Source: Floccularia luteovirens (taxonomy: Eukaryota; Basidiomycota; Agaricomycetes; Agaricales; Squamanitaceae). Taken from it: a stretch of DNA of 64,000 bases. Within the stretch, counting starts at the first letter, position 1. Every line of letters starts with the position of its first letter. Made by a program: the position numbers and the translations under genes. This document shows, piece after piece, positions 48,873 through 61,398 of the stretch. Location of the stretch: assembly GCA_009739215.1 (NCBI GenBank), contig VSJF01000002.1, positions 2,480,001-2,544,000 on the forward strand, read 5' to 3'. The notes under the pieces are model-generated. The model saw only the letters and a list, made by a program, of their open reading frames with translations, ran no database searches and was not told the origin of the DNA.

Positions 48873-51800
48873 ATGCATTTGTACAATTTGACGTTACAAC
48901 CTCCAACTGCTGTGACCCAGGCTATTGTTGGCAATTTCTCAGGGGCTAGGCAGCAGGAAATTATTGTATCGCATGGAACGCGTCTAGAACTTCTTCGTCC
49001 CGATGTTTCCACTGGGAAAGTCTCGACCGTGATCGCAACCGACGTTTTTGGTTCGATACGTTCGCTCGCTGCATTTCGACTGACTGGCGGGACCAAGGGT
49101 GAGCACTCCGTACGTATCCTTTGTCTTGCGTGCATTTACAAAAACTATATCTTAGACTACGCCATAGTAGGCTCTGATTCTGGGAAAATCATTATCTTGG
49201 ATTATGACCCAAAAACTAGCAGTTTTGTCAAACTTCATCAGGAAACCTTTGGAAAATCTGGTGCTCGTCGGATCGTTCCCGGACAGTATCTTGCAACAGA
49301 TCCAAAGGGTCGAAGTGTTATGATTGCTGGTATGGAAAAAGCGAAGCTCGTATACATTCTGAATCGGGACGCTGCTGCAAACCTTACAATCTCTTCGCCT
49401 CTCGAGGCACACAAAAACTCGGCAATTATTCACCATATTGTTGGACTGGACGTGGGATTTGAAAACCCAATGTTTGCAGCATTAGAGGTTGATTACTCAG
49501 AGTCTGACCAAGACCCCACTGGAGAAGCATTCAATAATGCTGAAAAGGTATTTCTGATATCTGATGATCCGTTTGGGTAGTTCTCAAGTTTTTCTAGATG
49601 TTGACATATTATGAACTGGACTTGGGACTGAATCATGTCGTTCGGAAATGGAGTGAGCCTACAGATCCTCGCGCCAATCTTCTTGTACAAGTTCCAGGAG
49701 GACAACTAGCTTCTTCGGAGAGATTTGACGGGCCATCAGGAGTTCTTGTATGTTGTGAAGACCATATTATATACCGACATACCGACGTTCCGCAACATCG
49801 TGTACCTATTCCTCGCCGTAAACACCCATTAGAAGATCTTAATAGAGGCATAATTATCACCTCAGCTGTTATGCACAAGATGAAGGTAAAATCTTAGATG
49901 TTTCAGTGATACTCATGCTTAATATGATTTTCTCTATAGGGAGCTTTCTTCTTTTTACTCCAAAGCGAGGATGGGGACCTTTACAAAGTCACAATCGAGC
50001 ATGAAGAAGAGGAAGTAAAATCACTGAAAATCAAATATTTTGACACTGTGCCTGTTGCCACGAGTCTATGTATCCTAAAATCCGGTTTCCTCTTTGTGGC
50101 GAGTGAGTTCGGAAACCAGTACGTCCTATACTTCAGTCTACGAACTGCTTCTCTAACTGGGAACCCAGTTACCTGTATCAGTTCCAGAAACTTGGTGACG
50201 ATGACAACGAAGCGGAGTATAGCTCAACGTCTTACCCATCTTTTGGAATGGCTGACCCTAGCACACCTCTTCCTCACACTTTCTTCCGTCCTCATCCACT
50301 CGATAATCTGGTTGTTGCAGACGAATTGGAATCATTAGATCCAATTATAGACTCTAAGATCCTAAATCTTCTCCCGAATTCTGATACACCTCAAATATTT
50401 ACTGCTTGTGGGAGGGGTGCGAGAAGTACATTACGAACCCTGAGACATGGTCTCGAAGTCGAAGAGTCTGTCAGCTCAGATCTACCAGGTATCCCTAACG
50501 CTGTATGGACGACGAAACGTTCCGAGGAAGGTGAAACCTCAAATCTAATATCTCAACCGAATTCCTAATACCTGTCTTTTAGATCCTTTTGATTCATATA
50601 TCATTCTTTCCTTCGTGAATGGTACACTCGTTCTGTCTATCGGAGAAACCATCGAGGAAGTTCAGGACACAGGATTCCTCTCATCTGCCCCAACCCTCGC
50701 AGTTCAACAGATCGGCGCAGATGCTCTTCTACAAGTCCATCCACATGGTATTCGGCACGTCCTCGCAGACCGGAGAGTGAATGAATGGAGAGTACCGCAA
50801 GGCAAAACGATTGTCAGTGCGACGACTAATAAGCGACAAGTCGTAGTGGCTTTGAGTTCTGCAGAGCTGGTTTATTTTGAACTTGATTTAGATGGCCAAC
50901 TGAACGAATATCAAGACCGGAAAGCAATGGGAAGCACTGTTCTTGCACTGAGTATCGCTGAAGTTCCGGAAGGCAGACAACGGACCCCATACTTGGTAAG
51001 CAGTATATTCGCCTTTTTACATAACATCTAATCACAAACTTCCAGGCTGTTGGCTGTGAAGACCAAACAGTTCGGATTATCTCACTGGATCCTGAGAGTA
51101 CTCTGGAGACTATTAGTCTGCAAGCATTGACTGCCCCCCCATCGGCAATATGTATTGCCGATATGTTAGACGCGAGTATCAATAAATCTCAGCCAACCAT
51201 GTTCGTTAATATTGGTCTACAAAATGGTGTTCTTCTTCGGACTGTATTGGACCCAATAAACGGGCAATTGACGGACACAAGAACCAGGTACACCTGTCCT
51301 CCTGTTCAACTTGTCTAATTGGTCTTAACAATCGCTTGCGTAGATTCCTAGGAACGCGTCCAGTCAAACTTATTCGAGTTCAGATTCAAAGAAACCCAGG
51401 AATATTGGCCTTGTCATCACGTTCATGGTTAAACTATACACATCAAAATCTGATGCACTTCACACCTTTGATTTACGACAACTTGGACTATGCGTGGAGT
51501 TTCTCTGCAGAACTCAGCCCAGAGGGTTTGATTGGTATAGCTGGGAGCGTACTTCGGTATGTTATATATATCGTTCCTAGGGAGTATACCACTTATGCCT
51601 ACACCTATCAGAATCTTCCAAGTCACAAAATTAGGAACCAAACTCAAACAGGATTCGATTCCTCTATCATATACACCTAGAAAATTCATTACGCATCCAG
51701 AAAATCACTTTTTCTATCTCATCGAAGGAGACCACCGAGTGATGGGTGAAGATGCTGCCAATAAACAATTGGACGAAATGGTAGGTGATGTTTCGGGGAT

Positions 51801-53152
51801 CAGCCAATTTTTTGACTGATATGTAACCAAATCAGCGTCAACAAAACAAAAAGGTAGATGAAGAGGTTGTTCAACTCCCTCCGGATATGTTTGGACGGCC
51901 AAAAGCTCCAGCAGGGACATGGGCTTCATGTATCCGGATTATTGATCCTGTAGAGGTATTTCACCCTACTCATTTGTTTCTGTCATAATTGAGCGTTTCT
52001 TCTAGGCAAAGACACTTTGTGTGATACCTCTAGAGGATAACGAAGCAGCTTTCTCACTTGCTATCGTTCCTTTCTCTGCCCGTGGTGGCGAACTGCACCT
52101 TGTTGTTGGGACTGCAGCAGACACCTTAGTCTCACCCCGCTCATGCAAAAGTGGTTTCTTGAGAACTTACAAATTCACGGACGATGGTGCAGGTTTGGAG
52201 CTACAACACAAGGTGACCTTTAGTCATATCCACTGCTTTGTGTGTTATCTTAAAATGAATTTCGTAGACCGAAATTGATGACGTGCCTTTGGCACTTCTA
52301 TCTTTCCAAGGCCGGCTTGTTGCAGGAGTAGGCAAGGCTTTGAGGATTTACGACATTGGTAAGAAGAAGCTGCTCAGGAAAGTTGAAAATAAGGTACTTC
52401 CGACTAATCACAACTAAACGAAAATTATTCATATCATATTTTATAAGACGTTTTCTTCGGCCATTGTCACGCTTCAAACTCAGGGGTCACGAATAATCGT
52501 TGGGGATATGCAAGAATCCATACAATTCGCCGTCTACAAAGCCCCAGAAAATCGTCTACTTGTGTTCGCTGATGATTCACAACCCCGGTGGATCACTGCA
52601 GCAACAATGGTGGATTATAACACTGTTGTTGCTGGCGACAGGTTTGGAAATGTCTTTGTGAACCGACTTGATCCCAAGGTATCTGAGCAAGTTGACGACG
52701 ACCCTACTGGTGCTGGTATATTACACGAAAAAGGCCTTCTAATGGGAGCTCCCCATAAGACAAAGCTGCTAGCACACTTCCATGTAGGAGACTTGATTAC
52801 ATCGATACACAAGGTATCGCTTGTTGCTGGAGGACGTGAGGTCATATTGTACACTGGCTTGCACGGAACCATTGGAATTTTAGTTCCATTTGTATCAAAA
52901 GAAGATGTGGACTTTATCTCGACGCTGGAGCAACATATGCGGACGGAACAAAGCAGTTTAGTAGGACGAGATCAGCTCAGTTGGAGGGGATACTACGTGC
53001 CTGTGAAAGCCGTTGTGGATGGAGATTTATGCGAGACATTTGCGAGACTACCTGGGACCAAACAAAGTTCCATTGCGGGAGAGCTAGATCGCACAATTGG
53101 CGAGGTTTTGAAGAAGCTTGAACAGTTGCGGGTAACAACAAGCGGATTCTAA
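48873..53152 (+). CDS. RSE1: Splicing factor SF3b subunit 3 (RSE1/SF3B130)
   Basis: A core U2 snRNP protein built of three beta-propellers like DDB1; it helps SF3b hold the branch-site helix. Start ATG 48873 ([20 protein letters not shown]). Characteristic early blocks are [52 protein letters not shown] and [11 protein letters not shown]; then [117 protein letters not shown] and [18 protein letters not shown]. It ends [11 protein letters not shown] at 53152. About a dozen introns of 45-60 nt. Blocks occur in family order over about 1,200 residues. Confidence 0.96.
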
Positions 53153-53472
53153 TTATAAAATGTAACACCCTCCTCTATCAGCCTTGTTTTTTAATGCTAG
53201 TTTGTAGTATCCTTTGCCCGTAAATGTGATTCTAATATACGTGCATCTTCTGGTGAGCAATGTAATAACTTACAGTATTATGCTCGATGAACAATGTATG
53301 TGTTCCGTATATTTGAACTTCTTAGCTCGAGGGCAAAGCACGATTTGAAATGATAACACGTATAACTACATAAGACATTGAAGAACCCCCTCCCTCCCTG
53401 AAACTGACACGCAATTGGGTCGTTTTATATAGATAGTAGCCTCCCCACAATTCATTCTTTATCTACTCACTT
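53153..53472. other. Gap between convergent genes RSE1 and CGI121
   Basis: Only shared 3' flanks; no gene seen. Confidence 0.45.
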
Positions 53473-54203
53473 TCAACCCATAACACTTTTCATTGCAACA
53501 GAGGTTATCACAATGTTATCAAAAATATGCATCTCCTCGGCAGGATCTCGGACACCTATTTTGTTATCAAGTTTATGATACTTAAGAACTATCAGCAGCG
53601 TACAGAAGTGACAAAAATATAAGCACACCTTCTTGATCGTTGACCAGTCAGTCAAGTTCTGTAGATCAGCGATAAGTTGTAATTCTCCTTGAACTACAGA
53701 CTTCTTTGCATACTCGATTTCCATCGCAGATATCTCTGGTCCGCATATTTTCACGACAATAAGTGATTTGTTGTCATCGGAAATTCCGTATCTTCTTATA
53801 GCCTCTGTTGGGGTATATTTAATTCATGTGGTGGGGCATACATTGTTCGTAGGATTTAGAGCCCACAATATCTCAGAATGTATGGTCTTCGCGTGTAAAG
53901 CACCTTGTTGTGCTGCAAGTATTGCTTGGTGTTTCGCTGTCTGGAGGTGTAATATACCCGTTATCTGCGGCGCTGATATCATAAGAAAGCTGGCATCAAG
54001 ATGGAGGCAACAAAACTGACAAGACGGGTATCAATAAACGCGAAGTTGATAGCTTCGCGTTCTTGTTCCCCTTCTACACCCTTTGCAATCGACGCTTCGA
54101 TGATCCGTTTCCGGATGGCCTGGACATTTGTGACATCTTGGAAAAGAGCAACATAGGCACACGAAAGCTTGTCCTTGTAATGCGGAAAACAAAAGGTTTC
54201 CAT
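53473..54203 (-). CDS. CGI121: EKC/KEOPS complex subunit CGI121 (TPRKB-like)
   Basis: KEOPS makes the t6A modification on ANN-decoding tRNAs; Cgi121 binds the Bud32 kinase and tRNA. Start ATG 54201-54203 (METFCFPHYKDKLSCAYVAL). The next blocks are FQDVTNVQAIRKRIIEASIA, EREAINFAFIDTRL, then after an intron ILHLQTAKHQAILAAQQGAL, HSEILWALNPTNN, after a second intron EAIRRYGISDDNKSLIVVKI and QGELQLIADLQNLTDWSTIK, and after a third YHKLDNKIGV. It ends FDNIVITSVAMKSVMG at 53473. The pattern of a helical core with the tRNA-binding C-terminal end fits the family. The first intron's exact acceptor is ambiguous. Confidence 0.9.
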
Positions 54204-54355
54204 GTTGATAAATCCGTAAGAATAGACGTCGACTAGCGATAGAACGCTAGCTTCTCAGACTTTACCATCCAGGTATAGGCTTTACAGTTGGACACTTTGA
54301 CATGAACAGAACAAAGTAGTAATGTCCCTGGCGAGGTAATCAAACTTGGGCCCCA

Positions 54356-54770
54356 TTGATAATTACCCACACCTCTATTTACCATAAAGCCAACCAGACT
54401 CTACCATTTTCGTCCTTCAAACCTTTTCAGCGGTTGTTTCATTCGCAATTTTTCGCGAATGCTGGTATTCGACTCACACCAGATTATTTTAAAGAATATA
54501 CGAAACATACAGTAACTTTCATTGAACATTACTCGCCATACTGTGGCCACTGCCGCAAATTTGCACCTACTTGCGAGCAGCTGGTCGAAGAGGGGATAAC
54601 AGAGACACCAACTGTGAGGTTTGCCAAGGCTAGTATTTGCTAGCACGTTTACTGGCTAAAAAGTAAAGACAGCTCTGTCCTTATACACCCAGACCTCTGC
54701 GACGGGAACGGTGTCAAAAGAATATTCTTCCTTAAGCACATTAAGGATGGAGAAATTTTGAGTCGTCTAT
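54356..54770 (+). pseudogene. Broken thioredoxin domain of a PDI-like protein
   Basis: A thioredoxin-fold fragment with the PDI active site CGHC: LTPDYFKEYTKHTVTFIEHY then SPYCGHCRKFAPTCEQLVEE. Normally about 30 residues of core fold follow; here the frame ends at 54643. Downstream, DLCDGNGVK and LKHIKDGEILSRL (about 54690-54770) match the next part of such a domain in a shifted frame, ending in a stop. No signal peptide exon or second domain was found. It looks like a decayed remnant of a PDI or TMX-like gene. Confidence 0.65.
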
Positions 54771-55009
54771 GATATGAGTGGGATTGAGCGTGTTGATTGT
54801 CACGGTGAATAGGTTGGACGGGACGTACTGTATAGTTCTGAGATAAGGAAGAAGACGGCGTCTCCTCACAGCATTTCCCAGATGATGATATATTGTAAGC
54901 GCCCGCGAAGAAGTATTGAGGGGGATTGTCCGTCTTTTCGCACGCGACCCGTATTTATATCACTTATATGTAACTTACAGTGGGGAAAACAACAACCCCA
55001 GTTAACATC

Positions 55010-55724
55010 ATGTACACTCTTGTTAGATCCTCATTGCTCAATAATTCGCGCATATCATTGGCCGCTCTCCGGCCTACTACCTTCAGCTTCCTGCCTTCGA
55101 GGTCTATTCTCACATTAAGCGACCACAAAGTAGGTCTTTATTGTACCAGAAGCCAGAAGTAAACCTGACAGTACTTTCCTTCTAGTACACTGCGCATGCT
55201 ACTGCAAAAGGTGCAGGACGCAATGGTGAAGTGAAATCTGGTTCTCTGGGCCTCAAGCTCGCCACTCCGAAAGAGTTAGGCGGCAATGGAAAAGGGGAGA
55301 ACCCGGAACAGTTGTTCGCGATGGGTTATGCGTGTAAGTTTAATTACATTCACCACATTCTTTTTGAGGAAGTGGTTTAAACTTATGTTAATGTTTTCGT
55401 TTCTCCTTCTAGCTTGTCTTTTGGGCGCAATCCAACTTCAGGCAAAACGGCTTGAAAAAGCTGATATGGGGAAGAACGCGGTCGTTCATACAAAAGTACA
55501 TATTGGTTCACCAGTATCAGAGGAGGGCTTCGGTTTGGCTGTCGATATTGAGGTTGAGGGCGTGGATGAGGAAGTTTTGCAAGCTGGCCATGCGGTATGA
55601 TGATTCCATATAGCATATATCTGACTAAATATATGCTTACCTTTTATATCAGTTCTGTCCGTATAGCCGCGCATTGAAGTATGGCGCGCAGGTTAATGTA
55701 AAGACTGCACCTCGGAAAAACTAG
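55010..55724 (+). CDS. Ohr/OsmC-family organic hydroperoxide reductase, probably mitochondrial
   Basis: Ohr proteins reduce organic and fatty-acid hydroperoxides with two cysteines. Start ATG 55010: the first about 35 residues (MYTLVRSSLLNNSRISLAAL RPTTF) are rich in Ser/Arg/Leu with no acids, like a mitochondrial presequence. Then YTAHATAKGAGRNGEVKSGS, LGLKLATPKELGG, NPEQLFAMGYA joined across an intron to SCLLGAIQLQAKRLEK, and KVHIGSPVSEEGFGLAVDIE. The last exon is FCPYSRALKYGAQVNVKTAP ending RKN with TAG 55722-55724. The peroxidatic Cys (in SCLLGA) and resolving Cys (in CPYS) are both present. Three introns, in phase. Confidence 0.93.
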
Positions 55725-56034
55725 AACTTCCATACGTTCCACGTCAATGTGACTAAATACAGATAAAAGTTTTGTTTCGAGGATCCACTGTGCTATTAGG
55801 CACCATATGAAAGATAAAGCTTAAAGTCCAATTCACAGCAGATCTCTTACCGCGCATAAATCAAGCAAAGCCAAACTGGGACATAAGTACGGATGATAGT
55901 ACATACGCCCCTCGAGACGAGGCCTATGTTTTGCAACTGGTATTTTGGTGTTTATTGGAATACAGTGTGCGTACAAGAAAATCAAAATCAAAATGCTATT
56001 GAACAATGATTTAGACATGCTTTATACTTGTCGC
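55725..56034. other. Gap between convergent genes
   Basis: Shared 3' flanks of the Ohr gene and the minus-strand malate synthase; no gene seen. Confidence 0.45.
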
Positions 56035-57929
56035 TTATAACTTGGACGCTGTCTGGATCTGTACGGGTTGCTGGCATTCCTCATTTACAAAGTATGGCAT
56101 GAAATCTGAGGTCATGAAATCGCTGAGCATGTCCCGTCGTACTTGGTTCTTCAGATAGTTTGCTGCCATAATAATGTTCTTGTCCTCCAAACCTGGAACA
56201 AGATTCTTGACACCACGGACAACTTCGTCGGTCACTCGGTCCACATATTCAGCGGTGATCAGGCGACCATCTTTCTGGCGGGCACCATGACGCACCCATT
56301 GCCAAAGTTGGGCCCGCGTGATTTCTGCAGTTGCGACGTCCTCCAATAAGTGATCATAAATAATGACACCATTGCCACCAAGGAACGCCGCGGTGTAGGC
56401 CACGCAGACTGATACATTTTCCTTAACACCTTTTTCAGTGATAGATCCTGGAACTGCCGAGTTGAGGAGGTCTGCTGCTGCAACCCTAACGTCCTCCCGG
56501 CGAATGTGGTACTACCAGAACACTTCAATATGAATGCACGAAAATAACAAGATGAAAATACCTGGTTTGGCCCATGCATATAATCATTGAAAACCCCCAT
56601 GGCCACATCCTTGATGAGTGGATGTGCAATCCAGGTACCATCATGACCAGCACGAACCTCGCGCAACTTATCTGTACGTACTTTTTCCATTGCCGCCGTG
56701 TGTGCTTCTACATCGTCTTTAATAGGAACCTGCGCACTTAATCCACCCATGGCAGCTGCGTTACGCCTAGATAAGAGATGATGAAACCCCTATTACGGAA
56801 CACATGGCGAAAAAACTTACTTATGGCAGGTCTGGATAAGAAGGCGGACATAAGCGTCCATAAATGGCACGGCCATTGTCACATCTTTACGGTCTGGCAA
56901 CAGAGCGCCGCGGTCGGTACGGCGCATCTTTATGTAACTGAAAATGTAATCCCATCTACCAGTCATGGTTAGTTCAATCGCTCTGATTGCCAAAGTAGAT
57001 ATTTTTTCTTACCGACCACAGTTCAAGCCTGCAGAATGGTTTCTCAATTCAAACAGTATCTCCTCCATCTGGAAAACTGCTGGAAGCGTTTCAATGAGCG
57101 CAGTAGCGCGGATCGTATGACACGGTAACCCGATATATGATTGCGAGAAAAGGAAAATGTCGTTCCATAGGCGTGCCTCAAGGTAGTGCTCCATCTTCGT
57201 AGGGTAAAAGTACGGTCCCCTTCCTTGTTTCACAAGCTCGTGAGCGTTGTGATAGAAATATAAGGCGAAATCAAATATAGCGGCGGAGATGGGCATTTGA
57301 TCGATTGTGATACGAGGTTCATCGAGGTGCCAACCACGGAGACTACAACATTTTCGTCGGTCACAATAGAGCGCGGCCACGAAATAACATACCGAATTAT
57401 CAATACTGCCGTTTTACGATCCAATTGATGGAACGTGCCATCCTCTTCGTATGTCAGGGTACCTCTAATGGCATCGTAGAGATTTAACTGGCCGTTGAGC
57501 ATATTAGCAAAAGTCGGCGCGTTGGCATCTGGCAATAATACATGATGTACGACTCAACCATTCGTTGTGAACCAAAGACCTACCTTCAAGGTCAGCTAAA
57601 AACACTTTTGCGCCGCTATTCATGCCATTGACGATTGTGGCTTTGTCGGTTGGTCCTATCACTTCGACTCGCCTATCCTCAAGCCCTGGCGCGCATGGGA
57701 CACAATGCCATGATCGATCTTCACGCACATCTGCTGTATCCTCTAGGAAATCAAGAGGTAAACCAGCATCAATGCGGTGCTGTACCTGTTTGCGAGCGGA
57801 GAGGAGCTTCTGTCGCGTATTCTCGAAAGTGCGGTGAAGGGCAGCTAGAAACTCCAGAGCGCCAGTCGTCAGGATGACTTTTTGGGCATCCTGGGCGACA
57901 TCGGAAAGTATTTGTACTCCTTGAACCAT
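56035..57929 (-). CDS. MLS1: Malate synthase with peroxisomal SKL signal
   Basis: Glyoxylate-cycle enzyme making malate from glyoxylate and acetyl-CoA. Start ATG 57927-57929 ([20 protein letters not shown]). Blocks include [28 protein letters not shown] joined to [124 protein letters not shown] and the C-terminus QIQTASKL, a canonical PTS1. Exon order mirrors the paralogue at 46519-48462, and the two are inverted relative to each other about 7.6 kb apart. The proteins are alike throughout but DNA has diverged, so the duplication is old. The phenylalanine of ADFED is leucine here (ADLED). Confidence 0.95.
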
Positions 57930-58473
57930 GATGAATTATGAATGTAAAATGACTGGGTTTCTGGGTGATTTTTCTTGGGGAATTGTACGAGTTTTTATAC
58001 CTTTGGGATCCCTAATTATTGGTTATATGATTGGATGTCGGCAGATTTTGGATGGATGCACAACAACGTCCCCACAGTATGGATCATAACTTTCATTTGT
58101 GATTGAGTTAGACTCAGATCCCGTTTTCCCCCCTGGGCAAGGGGATGTAAACGTGAGACAGATCACTTTAAGAATTCAACATCTACTTAACAATCAGTGT
58201 GCCTTTGGTAAATGATAGCTGAGTGGGAATGCATCGCGCGATCATTGATTTCAAAGTAGTCAATCGTTGCCACTTGCTTCACCGCTCATTTGATGATACG
58301 TACGTACCTTGCAGGTGTTTCTACATGCCAGATCAACACACCCAGACCCAGCTAAACGGTATACAGCTAGACCCACGATGGTGTAGACGTAGTTTGGGAA
58401 TCATGCTTCTTTTTGTAGGAAGAATTCCCTTATAAATGATAACAAATTGATATATATTGAAAACCTTCTGCCG
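57930..58473. other. Gap, SKL malate synthase promoter region
   Basis: No gene recognised. Contains the 5' flank of the minus-strand malate synthase. Confidence 0.4.
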
Positions 58474-61130
58474 CTAAACTACAACAAAGATGCGGAAGCA
58501 AATTATATTGTATATCTGAAGAGGAGTTAGACGCGCATTGTAAGCTATTGTGAGCCAGGGTATAGATAAATAAGCATCGTACCGGAACAGTGGACTTTCA
58601 TTCCCCATATCTTTATATAGATCTCTTTTACTCGCGTTGATGCCTTCCCGTTCACATTGTGCGATTTTTTTGCGGTTTATCCTGGTATAATCCCACATGG
58701 CAAAGAGGCTGAGAATGATCCTGTTGAAACAGATAGCATTTAGTGAGAATTGTCATATATATATATATAAAGAAAACATACGAGAGTGAGAGCCATCCCA
58801 TGATGGTCCCATGACCGATATGAAAACGGGGTGGCGTGATGTAGATGAAAGACGAACATATACTGTATAAAGAGTTACTTGTCGGGATAGTGTAAAAATA
58901 GAACATGATCTTACCCTCCAAGATTTCCCAACCCGATGACCATGGCAATCGTGACGCCTATTGGTTGTGTAAACGTTCCTTGACTAAAATCAATTGTATT
59001 CACCTTTTCTAATATCACCACCTGCTGCGGAACCTGCCCAGGCAAGATCTACTGCAATCGTTGGGTACACCCCGACTGCCGCAAGGATAGATCCGAAGTA
59101 GCCGACACCAGGAGATTCTTGTGTATACAAAACGATATAACCAATTAGTGATACTAGCGCTCCCCCAACCACAAAAGGTCCACGTAGGTTAAATTTATCT
59201 GAATATATACCCACTGATACAATATCACGATATGCTGCGGGTACCAAACACCTGACACTCACCTGCAATTGTCGCAATACAGCCAGCAACAAACGGTGGG
59301 ATAGTTAGGAGTTGGGCATTCGCCGCGGAGTATCCTGTACGAATTCATTAATTTGACTATCAATAATGTATAAATCGTCTCTCACCAAGCTCTTTCACTA
59401 TAGTAGGAGTAAAAAGGGCAATTGCATATACTGGAATAAGAAGACCTGTAATCATAGATTAGAAAGGTAGTGATGACTATGCCGAGTAAATAGAATCACC
59501 TATATAAATGCCAATTTGTACGTAGGTTTTGTAGTCTAACGTCGCCTGCCATACGAACTTTATATCGAAATGTGTCGCAAGGCCTTGGGAGTCTTCCTTG
59601 AGCATGTCTATTACAACCGCCTTTTCTTCCGAGGTTAAAAATCCTGCAGTTTCCGGATACTGATCGCAGAGGATTAGCTTGTACAGTTGCTTGTTGACAA
59701 AGATGTGTCACTCACGTCGTACATATAAAAATACGCAATGCCCGCGATGATCACAGTCGCTGCAAGAAGAGTGTTACATGTCATTCTGCAAAACTTAATT
59801 CTTGAACACCCACCAATCCCTTCAAGACAGAACTATTTGACTGCTTTCAGTATAATTTAAAGAGGGATATTTGGAAGTAATTGCATACAATCCATTGCCA
59901 GCCATGTAAATTGCCAATACCCTCCATTCGCTCGATTCCGTAGCTAGATCAATATATCAAATTTCAGGGAAACAATGTCAAAGAAGTTCACAAAGCATAC
60001 GCAAGAAGTCCACCAAAAGCACCTACACCACGGAAATCAATAAAAATATCTAGAAAAGGGACCGCATATTTACCTGCAATTGTAGCTGCTGAAAAGAATA
60101 TGGCAATTCTTTTCGCGACGTCCTGCCTTCGATACCATAATGAAAGATAAAATGTAATCTATGAAGAAGATTCGGTGAATGAAGAAGGTGAATGATTATT
60201 TTGACTCACACCCGGAAATAAACCAGCTTCTGTTAAACCTAAGAAGATGCGAGCGCTGGGCAATAAATATAGTATGGTACGTGACTTCTGTCTTCTTAGG
60301 TTTCAAAAAGTAGCTTACACAATGAGACCCTCATATGTTTTGCATAAACACATCAGCGTCATCACAAGTCCTGAAATCAATCGTGATGATGTGTGTCAAG
60401 CACAAAGCAGTGGCTGACATACCCCAGGCAACCATTATAGATGGTACTGAAGGGTGATATTCGATCATTATGCCATTTACAAGGGCTGCATAATTAACTC
60501 ACTCCATATCGAGGGGCGGAATAACTTCAGACAGATATTTCTAAAGATAGACAAAGTCAATCACAACCCAAAATTATAAAGTACGATCTCCCTACGAGGG
60601 TACTTCTGCTAAGGCATATGGAATCTTGTGCCATTTTGTTAAGGATAGGTTCAACATGTGATCACGATTGGACGTACGAAAAATACAGCTGCAATCTAGT
60701 GGGTAATTTCAAGATTGGAGTAAATGTGATATTATTTCGGAGCTTACGACGTTATACTTCAGACCGTCTAGATGGACGTCATCAGCCATGCCTGCAATTC
60801 TCGCATTTCCTACCGAGAATCATCTTCTATCAAGGATCAAGTCTGTAAGAAGTTCGGGCTTACCAATATTCGCCCGGTCCCTGTTACAAGCAGTATGAGT
60901 ATCGAGCTTCAATAACTCTTCATAAACTATCCTATCACTTACAAAAAAGACAATAAATAAAGCAAAGAAACGAAGGGTAATAGGTGGAGGTCCAATTTCC
61001 TGAGAACTTTGTTGCGGTCCTTATCAGTCAAAGTTGTGATTGGCCCCGTATCGTCAGAGAGTTTTGTGACTTGATCATCGAAGAGAACCTTCTCTGGATC
61101 CTTTGTAGAGAGATCTGAGTTGATCGTCAT
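58474..61130 (-). CDS. MFS transporter of the anion:cation symporter (Dal5/allantoate permease) type
   Basis: Twelve-helix plasma-membrane transporters of organic acids, vitamins or related small molecules; the substrate is not predictable here. The start is ATG 61128-61130 (MTINSDLSTKDPEKVLFDDQ). The amphipathic entry LRKLDLHLLPFVSLLYLLSF before helix 1 is typical. Visible later blocks are LAWAGSAAGGDIRK, GTFTQPIGVTIAMVIGLGNL, SSFIYITPPRFHIGHGTIMG and the C-terminal tail WDYTRINRKKIAQCEREGIN, KDMGNESPLFR. The middle part (59.4-60.9 kb) is split by about ten short introns and was only partly spliced. The exact 3' end is uncertain: relatives stop shortly after FRY, while the open frame here runs to 58474. 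Confidence 0.85.
58757..58774. repeat. Short TA microsatellite in a transporter intron
   Basis: A run of about eight TA units inside an intron of the MFS gene. No function implied. Confidence 0.7.
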
Positions 61131-61398
61131 CTGTGTGATCATACACGCTAGGTGGAGGAGATATGTCGGGTTGAAAAGTTTTAAAGTGGATGATGTGGTG
61201 GTTTATATTGTTGGACCAGTCACAGAAGGTTATCTCATGATGGCTAACAGTCAGGCTGAATCTATTGATCATATTTCTAGCGAACAATGAGCATCTCAAG
61301 CTCGCTTATATTGAGATCAAGCCAAAACTCACTTGGAATTGAACATCATGGGGTTTGGTCTTGTGTTCGTTTTATCTAAAATACTGTCATCTTGCTCC

